Assembly: GCA_036524115.1 (NCBI GenBank)
Contig: DATDCY010000058.1
Span: forward strand, 1 to 27,178
Length of the DNA: 27,178 nt
Source of the DNA: a bacterium
GTDB taxonomy: Bacteria > JAUVQV01 > DATDCY01
Direction: 5' to 3'
Every line of letters starts with the position of its first letter. Within the stretch, counting starts at the first letter, position 1. Of this stretch, positions 12,789 to 21,045 are shown piece after piece. Made by a program: the position numbers and the translations under genes. The notes beneath the pieces were generated by a model. The model saw only the letters and a list, made by a program, of their open reading frames with translations. It made no database searches and was not told the DNA's origin.

Positions 12789-15242
12789 TCACCTCCCCCG
12801 CCCGCCGTCCCCGGCGCCCCGTGCCTCGCCGTATGCGGGGAGCCGCGCGAAGATCGCCTCCAGCCGCGCGGCATCCGCGTACTCGCCCCGTCCCAGGTGC
12901 CAGGCATAGCGGTCCAGGGCCCAACCGGCCGCCCGCCACTCCTCGACGCGCGCGTCGTAGCCGGCGAAGAAGCGCCCCCCGGGGTTGCCGGGGAGCCCGA
13001 AGACGTCCGCGGCGAGCGCCAGGAACGACTCGCCCCGCAACAGTTCGCGCCCCGGGCGCGCGGCCAGGTATTCCAGCCGCGGGCGGTCCACCGTGGTCAC
13101 GGGCACGCCGCGCAGCAATTCGCCGTCGCGCTCCAGCGGTCCGACGTACATCGACAGAATCCCGGACTCGTGCGCGAGGAGCGCCTCATCGCGCGCCGAC
13201 GGCGGCCGCCGCAGCAGCCCCGCCGCGATCGCCCCGACGTCGATCCGCTCGGCGCCGACGAGCGCGACCACGGGCCGCTCGATGCCCGCGCCCAACTCCC
13301 AGAGGGTCACCGCCGCGAACTCCTCGGCCATGGTCCGGGCGATGACGAGGAATTCCTCCCGCGTGAGTTGGTACAGCGGCAGCCAGACGACGGCGACGCC
13401 GCCCCGGGCCAGCCGCCGGCCCACCGCGCGGAAGTGCTCGCGGCTGTAGAGCAGCGACGCGCCCTCGTTCCACGGTGTGACGACGTCGCTCGCGATGATG
13501 TCGTAGCGGTCGGGGTTGGCATCAAGGAACCGCCGCCCGTCCGCGACGACCAGCCGGACGCTGGGGTCGCCCAGCACCTGCCGGTTGACGTCCCCGAAGA
13601 ACTCCCGCGCGGCCGCCGCGACCTCCGGGATCAACTCGATGAGCGTGATCCGCTCGATGTTCGCGCCGAGGAAGCCGCTGGCGCTGAGGCCGGTGCCGAG
13701 GCCGATCATCGCCAGGCTCCGCGCCCCCGGCCGCAGGACCGTCGGGAAGATTCCGAGGCGCACGGTAGCCGCAGGATTTCCGGCCGCCGCCTCGAGGAGA
13801 TACGTGTTGTTCAGCCAGAGCGTCCTCGCCCGCCCCGGATAGTCGATGACCGAAACAACGCCGTAACGCCCCTCACGCGCCGACACGACCGTCCCGGGCG
13901 ACCCGCCGTACGGGTCGCGCGGCGTGACCAGCGGCAACCGCCACGGCGCCAGCAGCGCGATGAGACCCGCACCGATCGCGACGCCTCCCCACCGCAACGG
14001 CGCCCTCCCCCCGACCGGCAGCGCCAGGTACCCCGCCAACACCACGGTCAGCGTCCCCCACATCCCCACGGTGAACAGCAGCAGGGGGGCCGCCGCGATC
14101 CCGAGAGCGCAGCCGGCCGCGTTCACCGCGACGAGCGGACCGACCACGGCGTCCGGGGGCCCGTGCCGGCTCGCCGCAGCGCGGAGCACCATTGGAAACA
14201 GCAGCGATGCGCAGGCCGAACCGACGAGGACGAGCGGCGCGGCGCGCGCGGCCGCGACGGTGAAGCCCTCGGCGTTCGCGACGAGGTGGATCGCCAGACC
14301 GTCGGTGCGGTGAACCCAGAGCCTGGCGGCAGCCGCGGCGCCCGCGACGATGCCCGGCAGCAGCAGGGGCAGCGTCGGCGGCGCAGCGGCGATGCGCGCG
14401 GGCAGCAGCGCGACCACGCACCCGGCGGCCGCGAAGACGCCAATGCTGACCGCGGAGACCGCGCCGAACGCATAGACCGAGTTGTCGGAGTCGAGCGCCA
14501 CGAGACGCATCCAGAGCCCCTGCAGGAGCAACGAGCACGTGCCCGAGCCGGCCGCCAGAACGAGCAGACGGGCCGGGAGCCCGGGCGTCGCCGCCGCACC
14601 AGCCGCCTCGGTCCCTGCGTCAGGCTCGCCCGCGTCCCCTGCCCCTTCGGCCGCGCCGCTGGCCCACCGCACGACGAGCACCGCCGCCAGCAGCAGCGCG
14701 GCGCCGACTGCCGCAGTCGCCCGAAAGCCGACGCTTCGAGGCAGCAGCATCCCTCCCAGGACGGCGCCAGCCAGCGACCCGGCGGTCTGCGCGACGTAGA
14801 GGGGCACGAAGTCGCGTCCCACGACCAGGCGCCCGACGGCCGGGTAGAAGGCGCCGAGGAAGACGCTCGGCGCCGCCAGCAGGAGCGTCGTCAGCACCAC
14901 AGCGGCGGCCCGCCCCGCGAGCGGCGCCACCAGCGGGTGCGCCGCGAGTTCGTCGAGGTGCGCCGCGAGCAGCCCCGGGACGACGATCGAGAGCGCGAGG
15001 GTGGCCGCCAACCCGGCGACGAATCCGTTCCCGCTCACCCGCCGCGGCCCGGCGCCGCGCCACCACCAGCTCCCCGCGGCCACGCCGCAGAAGAACGCGA
15101 ACAGGACGCTCGCATAGGCCTCGGGCGAACTGCCGAGGAGGACGACCTGCTGGCGGACCCAGACGCTCTCGAGAATGAGCGTCCCGGCGCCGTGCAGGAC
15201 GAAGGCCGCCGCGCCGGCGCGCGCGCCCCGGCCGACCGTCAA
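12789..15242 (-). CDS. Polytopic membrane protein fused to a spermidine-synthase-like methyltransferase fold
   Basis: The 817-residue product has an N-terminal half (about 1-435) of many hydrophobic helices arranged as two bundles, split by a Gly/Ala/Glu-rich linker near 196-222. The C-terminal domain (about 445-800) is a Rossmann-like spermidine-synthase fold: IGLGTGLSASGF (SAM-type loop, 513-524), ITLIELIPEV (532-541), LVVADGRRFLD (564-574) and YDIIASDVVTPWNEG (580-594). True spermidine synthases usually have a D-x-x-D pair at the last motif; here it reads DVVT, so aminopropyl transfer is doubtful. The start is the TTG at 15242, overlapping the trmO stop as TTGA, and the two are probably coupled. 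Many bacteria carry such fused proteins with no assigned function. Confidence 0.82.
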   Translation of the reverse strand: MTVGRGARAGAAAFVLHGAGTLILESVWVRQQVVLLGSSPEAYASVLFAFFCGVAAGSWWWRGAGPRRVSGNGFVAGLAATLALSIVVPGLLAAHLDELAAHPLVAPLAGRAAAVVLTTLLLAAPSVFLGAFYPAVGRLVVGRDFVPLYVAQTAGSLAGAVLGGMLLPRSVGFRATAAVGAALLLAAVLVVRWASGAAEGAGDAGEPDAGTEAAGAAATPGLPARLLVLAAGSGTCSLLLQGLWMRLVALDSDNSVYAFGAVSAVSIGVFAAAGCVVALLPARIAAAPPTLPLLLPGIVAGAAAAARLWVHRTDGLAIHLVANAEGFTVAAARAAPLVLVGSACASLLFPMVLRAAASRHGPPDAVVGPLVAVNAAGCALGIAAAPLLLFTVGMWGTLTVVLAGYLALPVGGRAPLRWGGVAIGAGLIALLAPWRLPLVTPRDPYGGSPGTVVSAREGRYGVVSVIDYPGRARTLWLNNTYLLEAAAGNPAATVRLGIFPTVLRPGARSLAMIGLGTGLSASGFLGANIERITLIELIPEVAAAAREFFGDVNRQVLGDPSVRLVVADGRRFLDANPDRYDIIASDVVTPWNEGASLLYSREHFRAVGRRLARGGVAVVWLPLYQLTREEFLVIARTMAEEFAAVTLWELGAGIERPVVALVGAERIDVGAIAAGLLRRPPSARDEALLAHESGILSMYVGPLERDGELLRGVPVTTVDRPRLEYLAARPGRELLRGESFLALAADVFGLPGNPGGRFFAGYDARVEEWRAAGWALDRYAWHLGRGEYADAARLEAIFARLPAYGEARGAGDGGRGR

Positions 15243-15682
15243 ACGCCGGACCCGCCGGCGGCCGGGCTCTCCGCGCGCATCGCGGGCTTGACGTCGAGCA
15301 GCGGCGTCCCGGTGATGCAGTCGAGGCCGCGGACCTGGAGGACCGGCCCTTCCATCGCCTCGATCGAAACCACCGCCGCGCCGATGGGGTTCGGCCGGTG
15401 GGGCGTGCGCGCCGCGAACGCGCCGGCGACCTTGCCGGAGCGGCGCACGCCCACGAGCGGCTTGTCGCGGTGCGCGCGGTCGAGCCAGTAGAGCACGAGG
15501 ATCCGGTCGCCGACCTCGAGCCCCTTGAGGCCCGCGACGTATGCCGGATCGACGACGATGCGGCACGGCGGCCCCCCGGGGTTGACGGTGTAGGGGCAGT
15601 CGTCAGGCGTCTGGTAGGGCGTCTCGATGTGCCCGATGAACGCCAGGCTCGGGGCCCCTTCGCCGCTCTGCCGCTTGGTCAT
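15239..15682 (-). CDS. trmO: TrmO/TsaA-family tRNA N6-threonylcarbamoyladenosine methyltransferase
   Basis: The 147-residue protein belongs to the TsaA/TrmO (formerly UPF0066) family, which methylates t6A37 of certain tRNAs using S-adenosylmethionine. Signatures are IGHIETPYQTPDDCP near the start, LYWLDRAHRD, GVFAARTPHRPNPIG-type residues (here FAARTPHRPNPIGAAVVSI) and LDVKPAM near the end. It corresponds to the single-domain form; E. coli TrmO is longer by a C-terminal domain. The ATG at 15682 was chosen; a TTG six codons upstream would also work. No ribosome site is evident for either. The stop overlaps the TTG start of the membrane protein at 12789-15242. Family sure; the exact tRNA substrate is inferred. 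Confidence 0.88.
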   Translation of the reverse strand: MTKRQSGEGAPSLAFIGHIETPYQTPDDCPYTVNPGGPPCRIVVDPAYVAGLKGLEVGDRILVLYWLDRAHRDKPLVGVRRSGKVAGAFAARTPHRPNPIGAAVVSIEAMEGPVLQVRGLDCITGTPLLDVKPAMRAESPAAGGSGV

Positions 15683-15918
15683 GGGACCATCGTACTGCAA
15701 ATCCGACAGAAATTTCCAGGTATCAGGCCCAAGTCCGCGCGTACGCGCGGATCAGCACAGCAGACTTGTTACCCCGCGTCGATCTATTCCGGACTTCCTT
15801 GTGCTTCGATGGTAACGCAGGCGTGACGTGGCTATTTACACGTCCTCCTGTCTCGGCGCGTGAGTCGTCACCTTGCTTCAGGGCATATCGGCAGATGCTA
15901 CCCTGCTGCATCCGCGCC
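15683..15918. other. Gene-free gap with an 18-base perfect palindrome
   Basis: This 236-base stretch separates the MFS gene from trmO and has no supported gene. It is less GC-rich than its surroundings. TCCGCGCGTACGCGCGGA at 15734-15751 is a perfect palindrome 52 bases before the trmO ATG. No T-tract follows on either strand, so an operator or an RNA hairpin in the trmO leader fits better than a terminator. A weaker AGATGC/GCATC pair (about 15895-15913) lies just past the MFS stop. Confidence 0.5.
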
Positions 15919-17154
15919 CTACGCGCCGATCGTGGCGCGCTTCCCCTCGTCCGGCGGCGGATGCGCCTTGAAGCCGCGGTACAGCAGCAGGTCGTAGGTG
16001 ATCTTGAGGGTCCCGGCAAGGAAGAACGGCACACTGATCAGCGCCGGGACCGCCAGCAGCGCACCGCTGAGCGTCGGCGAGACCAGCGCCCCGACCGAGC
16101 GGGCGATCGTCGTCACGCCCGAGGCGGCGGAGCGCTCGTCCGGGTCCACGACGGCCATGGTGTAGGACTGGCGCGTCGGGACGTCCATCTGCGAGATGCT
16201 GTAGCGCACCAGCAGCAGGCCGACGGCGGCGGGGAGCGTCGGCATCAGCGGCACGAGCATCAGCAGCAGGTTGGACGGGATGTGCGTGAAGACCATCGTG
16301 CGGATGAGCCCGATGCGCGCCGCGATGCGGTCCGCCAGCAGCGCCGAGACGCCGGCGAGCAGATTGGCGCCGAAGAAGATCCCGCCGAGCGCCGCCGGCT
16401 CCACCGCGAAGCGCAGGTGGAACCAGTAGGCGAGCAGCCCCTGGATCACGAAGCCGCCACCGAAGGCGTCGAGCGCGAAGAGCGCGCTGAGGCGGGCGAC
16501 CGTCCCGCGCGAGCGATGCAGGCCAAGCCGGCTGCGGGCGCGCGGCGCCCCGTCGCGCGCCGGCGCCTCCACCGCGCCGGAGAGCAGCAGGAAGAGTGCC
16601 GCGAGCGCCACCCCGAACACCGCGTAGGCGGCGAGGACCGCGCGGTACGAGGCCTGCTCGGCGACGCCGAGGTGCTGCAGCCCGCTGACGAAGGAGCCGC
16701 CGGCCAGCGCGCCGACCGCCGCGGCGAAGGACCCCGCGAGGTTGTACCACGCGAAGACGCGGGTCCGCCGCGCGCCGCCGACGAGCTGCGCCAGCGCCGA
16801 CTGCTCGATGGAGATGAAGGGCCCGATCTCGCTCCCGTTGGGGCTGACGACGCCGATCGCCGCCGCCAGCGCGATGAGCACGAGGTTCCGCGACGCGGCC
16901 ATGACGCCGCCGGTGGCCGCGATCAGCAGCGCGCCGAGCACGAGCATCCGCCGGCGGCCGGCGCGGTCGGCGGAGGTCGTGATCCAGAGCGAGACCAGGA
17001 TGTCGCCGAGGAGCGCGAGGCTGAAGATGAGGCCGACGGCGCGCTCGCCGAAGCCGACGGCGTGCAGGTACAGCGCCAGGCTCACGGAGACGAAGCCGTA
17101 CGCGAAGATGCGGAGGATGCGCGTCGCGAACAGCAGGCGGATGTCAGTGCTCAT
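15919..17154 (-). CDS. Major facilitator superfamily transporter
   Basis: The 411-residue inner-membrane protein has about twelve hydrophobic helices in two halves. The first half has the MFS signature between helices 2 and 3, GDILVSLWITTSADRAGRRRMLVLGALL. The second half has a related segment, LLADRIAARIGLIRTMVFTHIPSNLL. A basic cytoplasmic loop (APARDGAPRARSRLGLHRSRGTVAR) joins the halves. Substrate cannot be told; drug or metabolite efflux is the generic expectation. The ATG at 17154 has no clear ribosome site, but a TATACT -10-like box lies only seven bases upstream, so the message may be leaderless. It stands alone, with gaps of 236 and about 295 bases on either side. Confidence 0.9.
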   Translation of the reverse strand: MSTDIRLLFATRILRIFAYGFVSVSLALYLHAVGFGERAVGLIFSLALLGDILVSLWITTSADRAGRRRMLVLGALLIAATGGVMAASRNLVLIALAAAIGVVSPNGSEIGPFISIEQSALAQLVGGARRTRVFAWYNLAGSFAAAVGALAGGSFVSGLQHLGVAEQASYRAVLAAYAVFGVALAALFLLLSGAVEAPARDGAPRARSRLGLHRSRGTVARLSALFALDAFGGGFVIQGLLAYWFHLRFAVEPAALGGIFFGANLLAGVSALLADRIAARIGLIRTMVFTHIPSNLLLMLVPLMPTLPAAVGLLLVRYSISQMDVPTRQSYTMAVVDPDERSAASGVTTIARSVGALVSPTLSGALLAVPALISVPFFLAGTLKITYDLLLYRGFKAHPPPDEGKRATIGA

Positions 17155-17161
17155 CGTTATC

Positions 17162-17167
17162 AGTATA
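17162..17167 (-). promoter_or_regulatory. TATACT -10 box directly before the MFS start (possible leaderless mRNA)
   Basis: TATACT on the minus strand matches TATAAT at five of six positions and ends seven bases before the MFS ATG, so transcription would begin at or next to the start codon. A weak -35 (GCGACA, 19-base spacing) lies in the first direct-repeat copy. Confidence 0.4.
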
Positions 17168-17170
17168 CGT

Positions 17171-17240
17171 GCAGGCTACGGGGTCCTGTCGCTGCGCACT
17201 CCGCCAAGGCTGATGCAGGCTTCGGGGTCCTGTCGCTGCG
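17171..17240. repeat. Two-copy direct repeat, 44-base period, upstream of the MFS gene
   Basis: Bases 17171-17196 and 17215-17240 match at 25 of 26 positions (core GGGGTCCTGTCGCTGCG). The similarity weakens in the remaining part of each unit. The first copy abuts the -10-like box of the MFS gene, so they could be paired regulator sites or a local tandem duplication. The rest of this roughly 295-base gap (17155-17449) holds no gene, only the hairpins at 17357-17392. Confidence 0.7.
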
Positions 17241-17356
17241 GACCTCCACCGTGCTCCCTTCGGTCCGCGCGGCGGAGGCCCTCCCCTCCGCGCCACCCCT
17301 CCGCAGCGCCGGGCAATGCGCACTGAACGGCACTGCTCCTTAGCCGGCGCTTCCAT

Positions 17357-17392
17357 AGGGGGCTCTGCCCCCTGATGGCGCAGCTTCGCTGC
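17357..17392 (-). terminator. Tandem hairpins after the HyfI-like gene, possible terminator
   Basis: AGGGGGC (17357-17363) pairs with GCCCCCT (17367-17373) around a 3-base loop, and GCAGC (17380-17384) pairs with GCTGC (17388-17392) around TTC. They begin about 58 bases past the last gene of the Hyf-like operon. No T-tract is present, so they may terminate weakly, protect the 3' end, or be a REP-like repeat unit. Confidence 0.4.
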
Positions 17393-17449
17393 TGTCACCC
17401 CCCAGAGGACTCTTCCCATCTCGCACGGCGCGACGGGGAAGTCTACGGG

Positions 17450-17974
17450 CTAGCCGCGCTTCTTCTTGTCCAGCTCGACCGCGGCGAGGATGCCGCGCAG
17501 CAGGTCGGTCGGGGTCGGCGGGCAGCCGGGGATGACCACGTCGACGGGGATGACGCTCGCAACGCCGCCCAGCGACGCGTAGCTGCAGCCGAAGACGCCG
17601 CCGTCGCGGCCGCAGTCGCCGACCGCGACCACGAGCTTCGGCTCGGGCGTGGCCGCATACGTGCGCCGCAGCGCGATCTCCATGTTGAAGGCGACGGGCC
17701 CGGTCACGAGGAGCATGTCCGCGAAGCGCGGCGAGGCGGTGAAGTGGACGCCGAAGCGCTCGCAGTTGTAGATGGGGTTGTTGATCGCGTGGATCTCCAG
17801 CTCGCAGGCGTTGCACGAGCCGGCGTCCACCTGCCGGATCGTCAGGCTGCCGCGGAACCGCCGCCGGATCGCCTCCTCGAGCTGCCGGCCGACGACGCGG
17901 ATCTCCGCCTCCGCCTCGGGCAGCGGCTCGGTGACGATCCCCGTCCGGAAGATCTGGTGGAGAATCCGCAGCAC
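17450..17974 (-). CDS. hyfI: HyfI/NuoB-like small subunit (Fe-S) of a hydrogenase-related complex
   Basis: The 174-residue protein belongs to the NuoB/HyfI/HycG family. Four cysteines are placed to bind the cluster equivalent to N2: Cys54 and Cys57 in GSCNACE, Cys121 in VGDCGRDGG and Cys151 in PGCPPTP. It sits on the cytoplasmic side next to the large subunit and would pass electrons to or from the membrane arm. The N-terminus (MLRILHQIFRTGIVTEPLPE) is typical of group 4 hydrogenase small subunits. The start is the GTG at 17974, since an in-frame TGA lies just upstream. It is the last gene of the operon, 36 bases after the large-subunit gene. The cluster looks intact even though the large subunit lacks the NiFe ligands. 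Confidence 0.92.
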   Translation of the reverse strand: MLRILHQIFRTGIVTEPLPEAEAEIRVVGRQLEEAIRRRFRGSLTIRQVDAGSCNACELEIHAINNPIYNCERFGVHFTASPRFADMLLVTGPVAFNMEIALRRTYAATPEPKLVVAVGDCGRDGGVFGCSYASLGGVASVIPVDVVIPGCPPTPTDLLRGILAAVELDKKKRG

Positions 17975-18010
17975 GTCAGTGAGCCCTCATCACCGTGGGC
18001 AGCGCCGCCA

Positions 18011-19591
18011 TCACAGGTCGTGCCCGGAGTAGGACTGATTGAAACTCTTGTTGCAGAGCGGGAAGTCCGGGACGATGTTGCCCGGCAGCGCCTGCTCCAG
18101 GCCGATCCAGTTCACCGACGAGGGGTCGCGGACCATCACGCGGTTGACCTCGCCGCCCGGCCCGGCCTGCAGCCAATAGACGATCTCTCCGCGCCACCCC
18201 TCGACGGCCGCGAACCCCGCGCCGCCCGGGGGCGGGGCCGCGACGGGCGCCCGCACGGGCCCCTCCGGCAGGTGCTCGAGGATGTAGCGCAGCAGCCGCA
18301 CCGACTCGCGCACCTCGACCACCCGGACCCAGGCGCGGGCGTGCACATCCCCGCTGACGAGCACCGGGACCTCCAGCTCGATCTCGTCGAGCCGGTCGTA
18401 CGGCGGGAACGGGTGGAAGATGCGCGCGTCATGGTTGATGCCGCTGGCGCGCGCGACGATGCCGACCGCGCACAGCTCCAGCGCCTTCTGCGGCGCGAGC
18501 ACGCCGGTGGAGCGCACCCGGTCCTCCAGCGAGGCATTGTCGTCGTAGATCCGGACCAGCCGCTCGTACTCGGGGAGGAAGGCGTCCAGCTCGGCCGCCA
18601 TCGCGCGCTTCCCCTCCGCGGTCAGGTCCGCCGCGACCCCCCCGGGCACGACGCAATCCATCGTCATGCGGTGGCCAAACAGCGCGCTGTTGGTCCGCAG
18701 AAGCCCCTCTTTGAGGCGCATCATCTGGTACCAGAGGAACGCGAACGCCGCGTCGTTGGCGATCGCGCCGAGGTCTCCGAGGTGGTTGGCGATGCGCTCG
18801 CGCTCCAGCAGGAGCGCCCGCAGCCAGTGCGCGCGCTCGGGCACCTCGCAGCCGGCGAGCGCCTCGAGCGCGATGCAGTAGCCCAGCGCGTGCGCCACCG
18901 TCGTGTCGCCCGAGACGCGGCCGGCCAGCCGGTGCCCCTCGCCCCACGGCAGCGACTCGAAGCGCTTCTCGATGCCCTTGTGGACATAGCCGAGGCGTTC
19001 CTCGAGGTTGACCACGTCCTCGCCCACCGCGAGGAACCGGAAGTGCCCCGGCTCGATGATCCCGGCGTGCACGGGGCCGACCGGGATCTCGTAGACGCCC
19101 TCGCCCGCCGCGCGGATCCAGGCGTAGTCCCCGGCGCCGCGCGCCAGCGGCCGCGTCCCGTCGAAGCCCTTGCGCAGCGGGTGCGCGCCGGCGGGCCAGT
19201 CCTCGAAGGCGATCCACGGGCGCAGGTCCGGGTGGCCCGACGGCACGACGCCCATCAGGCTGTGCATCTGCCGCTCGAAGCGGAAGGCGGGGGCCCAGCT
19301 GCCGGTGAGCGTCGGGAAGGTCGGGTCGCCCGCCGGCAGCTCCGCCTTCACGACGACGCAGTCCTTCGCCCAGCGGTAGCACGCGTAGACGCCGAAGCCG
19401 CGGCCGAAGGCGCTCTCGTCCGCCGCCCACTCCGCGACGAGCATGGCGTGCGCGTCCTTGAGCACCGCCCCGGCCTCGGCGAAGCGCGCCCGCGGCACCG
19501 CGCACCCGGCGACCGACGCCGGGCGCAGGCTGGCGTCCGCCGCGACGTCCGCGCCGAGAGCCTCCGCCAGCGAATGCAGCAGTCGGCTCAT
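18011..19591 (-). CDS. hyfG: HyfG/HycE-like large subunit lacking NiFe cysteines (Ehr-type)
   Basis: The 526-residue protein joins a NuoC-like domain (about 1-150) to a NuoD/hydrogenase-large-subunit domain (about 165-526), as in HycE and HyfG. In real hydrogenases two CxxC motifs bind nickel and iron. Here the N-terminal site reads RVSGDTTVAHA (225-235), with Ser227 and Thr230 at the cysteine positions. The C-terminal site reads FPLCNKSFNQSYSGHDL (510-526), with a single cysteine, and the chain ends there with no maturation peptide. It therefore should not carry a NiFe centre. This pattern matches the energy-converting hydrogenase-related (Ehr) large subunits. The ATG overlaps the hyfF stop as ATGA. 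The substrate is unknown. Confidence 0.92.
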   Translation of the reverse strand: MSRLLHSLAEALGADVAADASLRPASVAGCAVPRARFAEAGAVLKDAHAMLVAEWAADESAFGRGFGVYACYRWAKDCVVVKAELPAGDPTFPTLTGSWAPAFRFERQMHSLMGVVPSGHPDLRPWIAFEDWPAGAHPLRKGFDGTRPLARGAGDYAWIRAAGEGVYEIPVGPVHAGIIEPGHFRFLAVGEDVVNLEERLGYVHKGIEKRFESLPWGEGHRLAGRVSGDTTVAHALGYCIALEALAGCEVPERAHWLRALLLERERIANHLGDLGAIANDAAFAFLWYQMMRLKEGLLRTNSALFGHRMTMDCVVPGGVAADLTAEGKRAMAAELDAFLPEYERLVRIYDDNASLEDRVRSTGVLAPQKALELCAVGIVARASGINHDARIFHPFPPYDRLDEIELEVPVLVSGDVHARAWVRVVEVRESVRLLRYILEHLPEGPVRAPVAAPPPGGAGFAAVEGWRGEIVYWLQAGPGGEVNRVMVRDPSSVNWIGLEQALPGNIVPDFPLCNKSFNQSYSGHDL

Positions 19592-21045
19592 CGCAGCAGC
19601 TCCGCGGCGGTGCGGAACCAGTCGCTCAGGAACACCGGCAGGTAGAGCCCCAGCGCGAGCACCAGAGCCAGGTGCAGCAGCACCGGCAGGTGCGCGGCCT
19701 TCAACGGGGTCTGCCAGGGCGGCGGCGCGCCGGAGACCATCGGCTGGACACGCCGCAGCAGCGCCGCGAACGCCACCCCCAGCCCGAGCAGCAGGAACGG
19801 CGCCGCGGCCGGCGCATCCTTGATGGTCGCCGTGAGGATGAGGAACTCGCTGGTGAAGACGCCGAAGGGCGGCAGACCGACGATCGCCATCACGCCGAGC
19901 ATCAGCCCCCACCCGACCAGCGGGTTGCCCTTGAAGAGGCCGCGGATCCGCGACATCTCCTGCGTGCCGTTCATCTGGGAGGCGTGGCCGACGGTGAAGA
20001 AGATCGAGGACTTGGCCAGCGAGTGCACCAGCATGTGCAGCAGCGCGCCGAAGGTCGCGATCGGCCCGCCGAGCCCGAAGGCGAAGGTGGCGATGCCCAT
20101 GTGCTCGATCGAGGAGTAGGAGAACATCCGCTTGATGTCGCGCTGGCGCAGCAGCGAGAACGCCGCGACCAGGATCGAGAGGATGCCGAAGCCCATCATG
20201 ATGTTCCCGGCGTGGCGCGTCCCGGTGGCGCCGTCCACGAGCGCCTTGCAGCGCACGAGCGCGTAGAGGGCGATGTTCAGCAGCAGGCCCGAGAGCACCG
20301 CGGAGATCGGCGTCGGCCCCTCGCTGTGCGCGTCGGGGAGCCAGTTGTGCAGCGGCGCGAGGCCGACCTTCGTGCCGTAGCCGACCATGAGGAAGACGAA
20401 GGCCAGCGAGAGCACGGTCGGCTCGAGCTGGCCGCTGACCTGGCTTAAGTTCGTCCAGAGCAGCGCGTCGCCCCCCTCGCCGAGCACCCGCTCCGCCGCG
20501 AAGTACAGCAGCACGGTGCCGAAGAGCGCCTGCGCGATGCCGACGCCGCAGAGGATGAAGTACTTCCAGGCCGCCTCGATCGCCGTCGGCGTGCGATAGA
20601 GCGAGACGAGCAGCACCGTCGAGAGCGTGGCCAGCTCCATCGCGATCCAGAGCACGCCGACGTTGTTGGTCAGCAGGCACAGCAGCATCGCGAAGATGAA
20701 CATCTGGTACATGGCGTGGTAGAAGCGCATGCCGTAGTGGCCGACCCGCCCGTGCTCGCGCTCGCGCCGCATGTAGCGCCGCGAGAAGATCGCCGTCGTC
20801 AGCGAGACGAACGCGGTCAGCACCGCCAGCGAGATGTTGAAGGCGTCGACGAAGAAGAACTTGCCGCCGCCGATGAAGCTGCCGTTGGCGTGGACCTCCA
20901 TCGCCAGCCGCAGGCTCGCCGCGAAGGTCACCGCCGAGCCGAGGATGTTGACCTCCGGCGCGAGGCGCCGGTCGCCGACCAGCGCCAGCGCGAGCGCCGA
21001 GAGCAGCGGGACGAGCAGCAGGCCGAGCAGCATCGCCTCGGTCAT
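19588..21045 (-). CDS. hyfF: HyfF-like proton-pumping membrane subunit
   Basis: The 485-residue polytopic protein belongs to the NuoL/M/N-like antiporter family and is closest in layout to HyfF. Family features include LLCLLTNNVGVLWIAMELATLSTVLLVSLYRT, KVGLAPLHNWLPDAHSEGPTPISAVLSG, LLRQRDIKRMFSYSSIEHMGI, and HMLVHSLAKSSIFFTVGHAS. The charged residues in these helices (Glu, Lys, His) are those used for ion movement in complex I. It should form part of the ion-translocating arm. The ATG follows the hyfE stop with AAGGAGGGGGAG upstream, and the stop overlaps the large-subunit start. Confidence 0.94.
   Translation of the reverse strand: MTEAMLLGLLLVPLLSALALALVGDRRLAPEVNILGSAVTFAASLRLAMEVHANGSFIGGGKFFFVDAFNISLAVLTAFVSLTTAIFSRRYMRREREHGRVGHYGMRFYHAMYQMFIFAMLLCLLTNNVGVLWIAMELATLSTVLLVSLYRTPTAIEAAWKYFILCGVGIAQALFGTVLLYFAAERVLGEGGDALLWTNLSQVSGQLEPTVLSLAFVFLMVGYGTKVGLAPLHNWLPDAHSEGPTPISAVLSGLLLNIALYALVRCKALVDGATGTRHAGNIMMGFGILSILVAAFSLLRQRDIKRMFSYSSIEHMGIATFAFGLGGPIATFGALLHMLVHSLAKSSIFFTVGHASQMNGTQEMSRIRGLFKGNPLVGWGLMLGVMAIVGLPPFGVFTSEFLILTATIKDAPAAAPFLLLGLGVAFAALLRRVQPMVSGAPPPWQTPLKAAHLPVLLHLALVLALGLYLPVFLSDWFRTAAELLR

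Noticed and set aside
15766-17343. Plus-strand open frame opposite the MFS gene, reaching into both gaps
   Set aside because: Repeated charged low-complexity sequence with no family, fully explained as the complement of the MFS gene.
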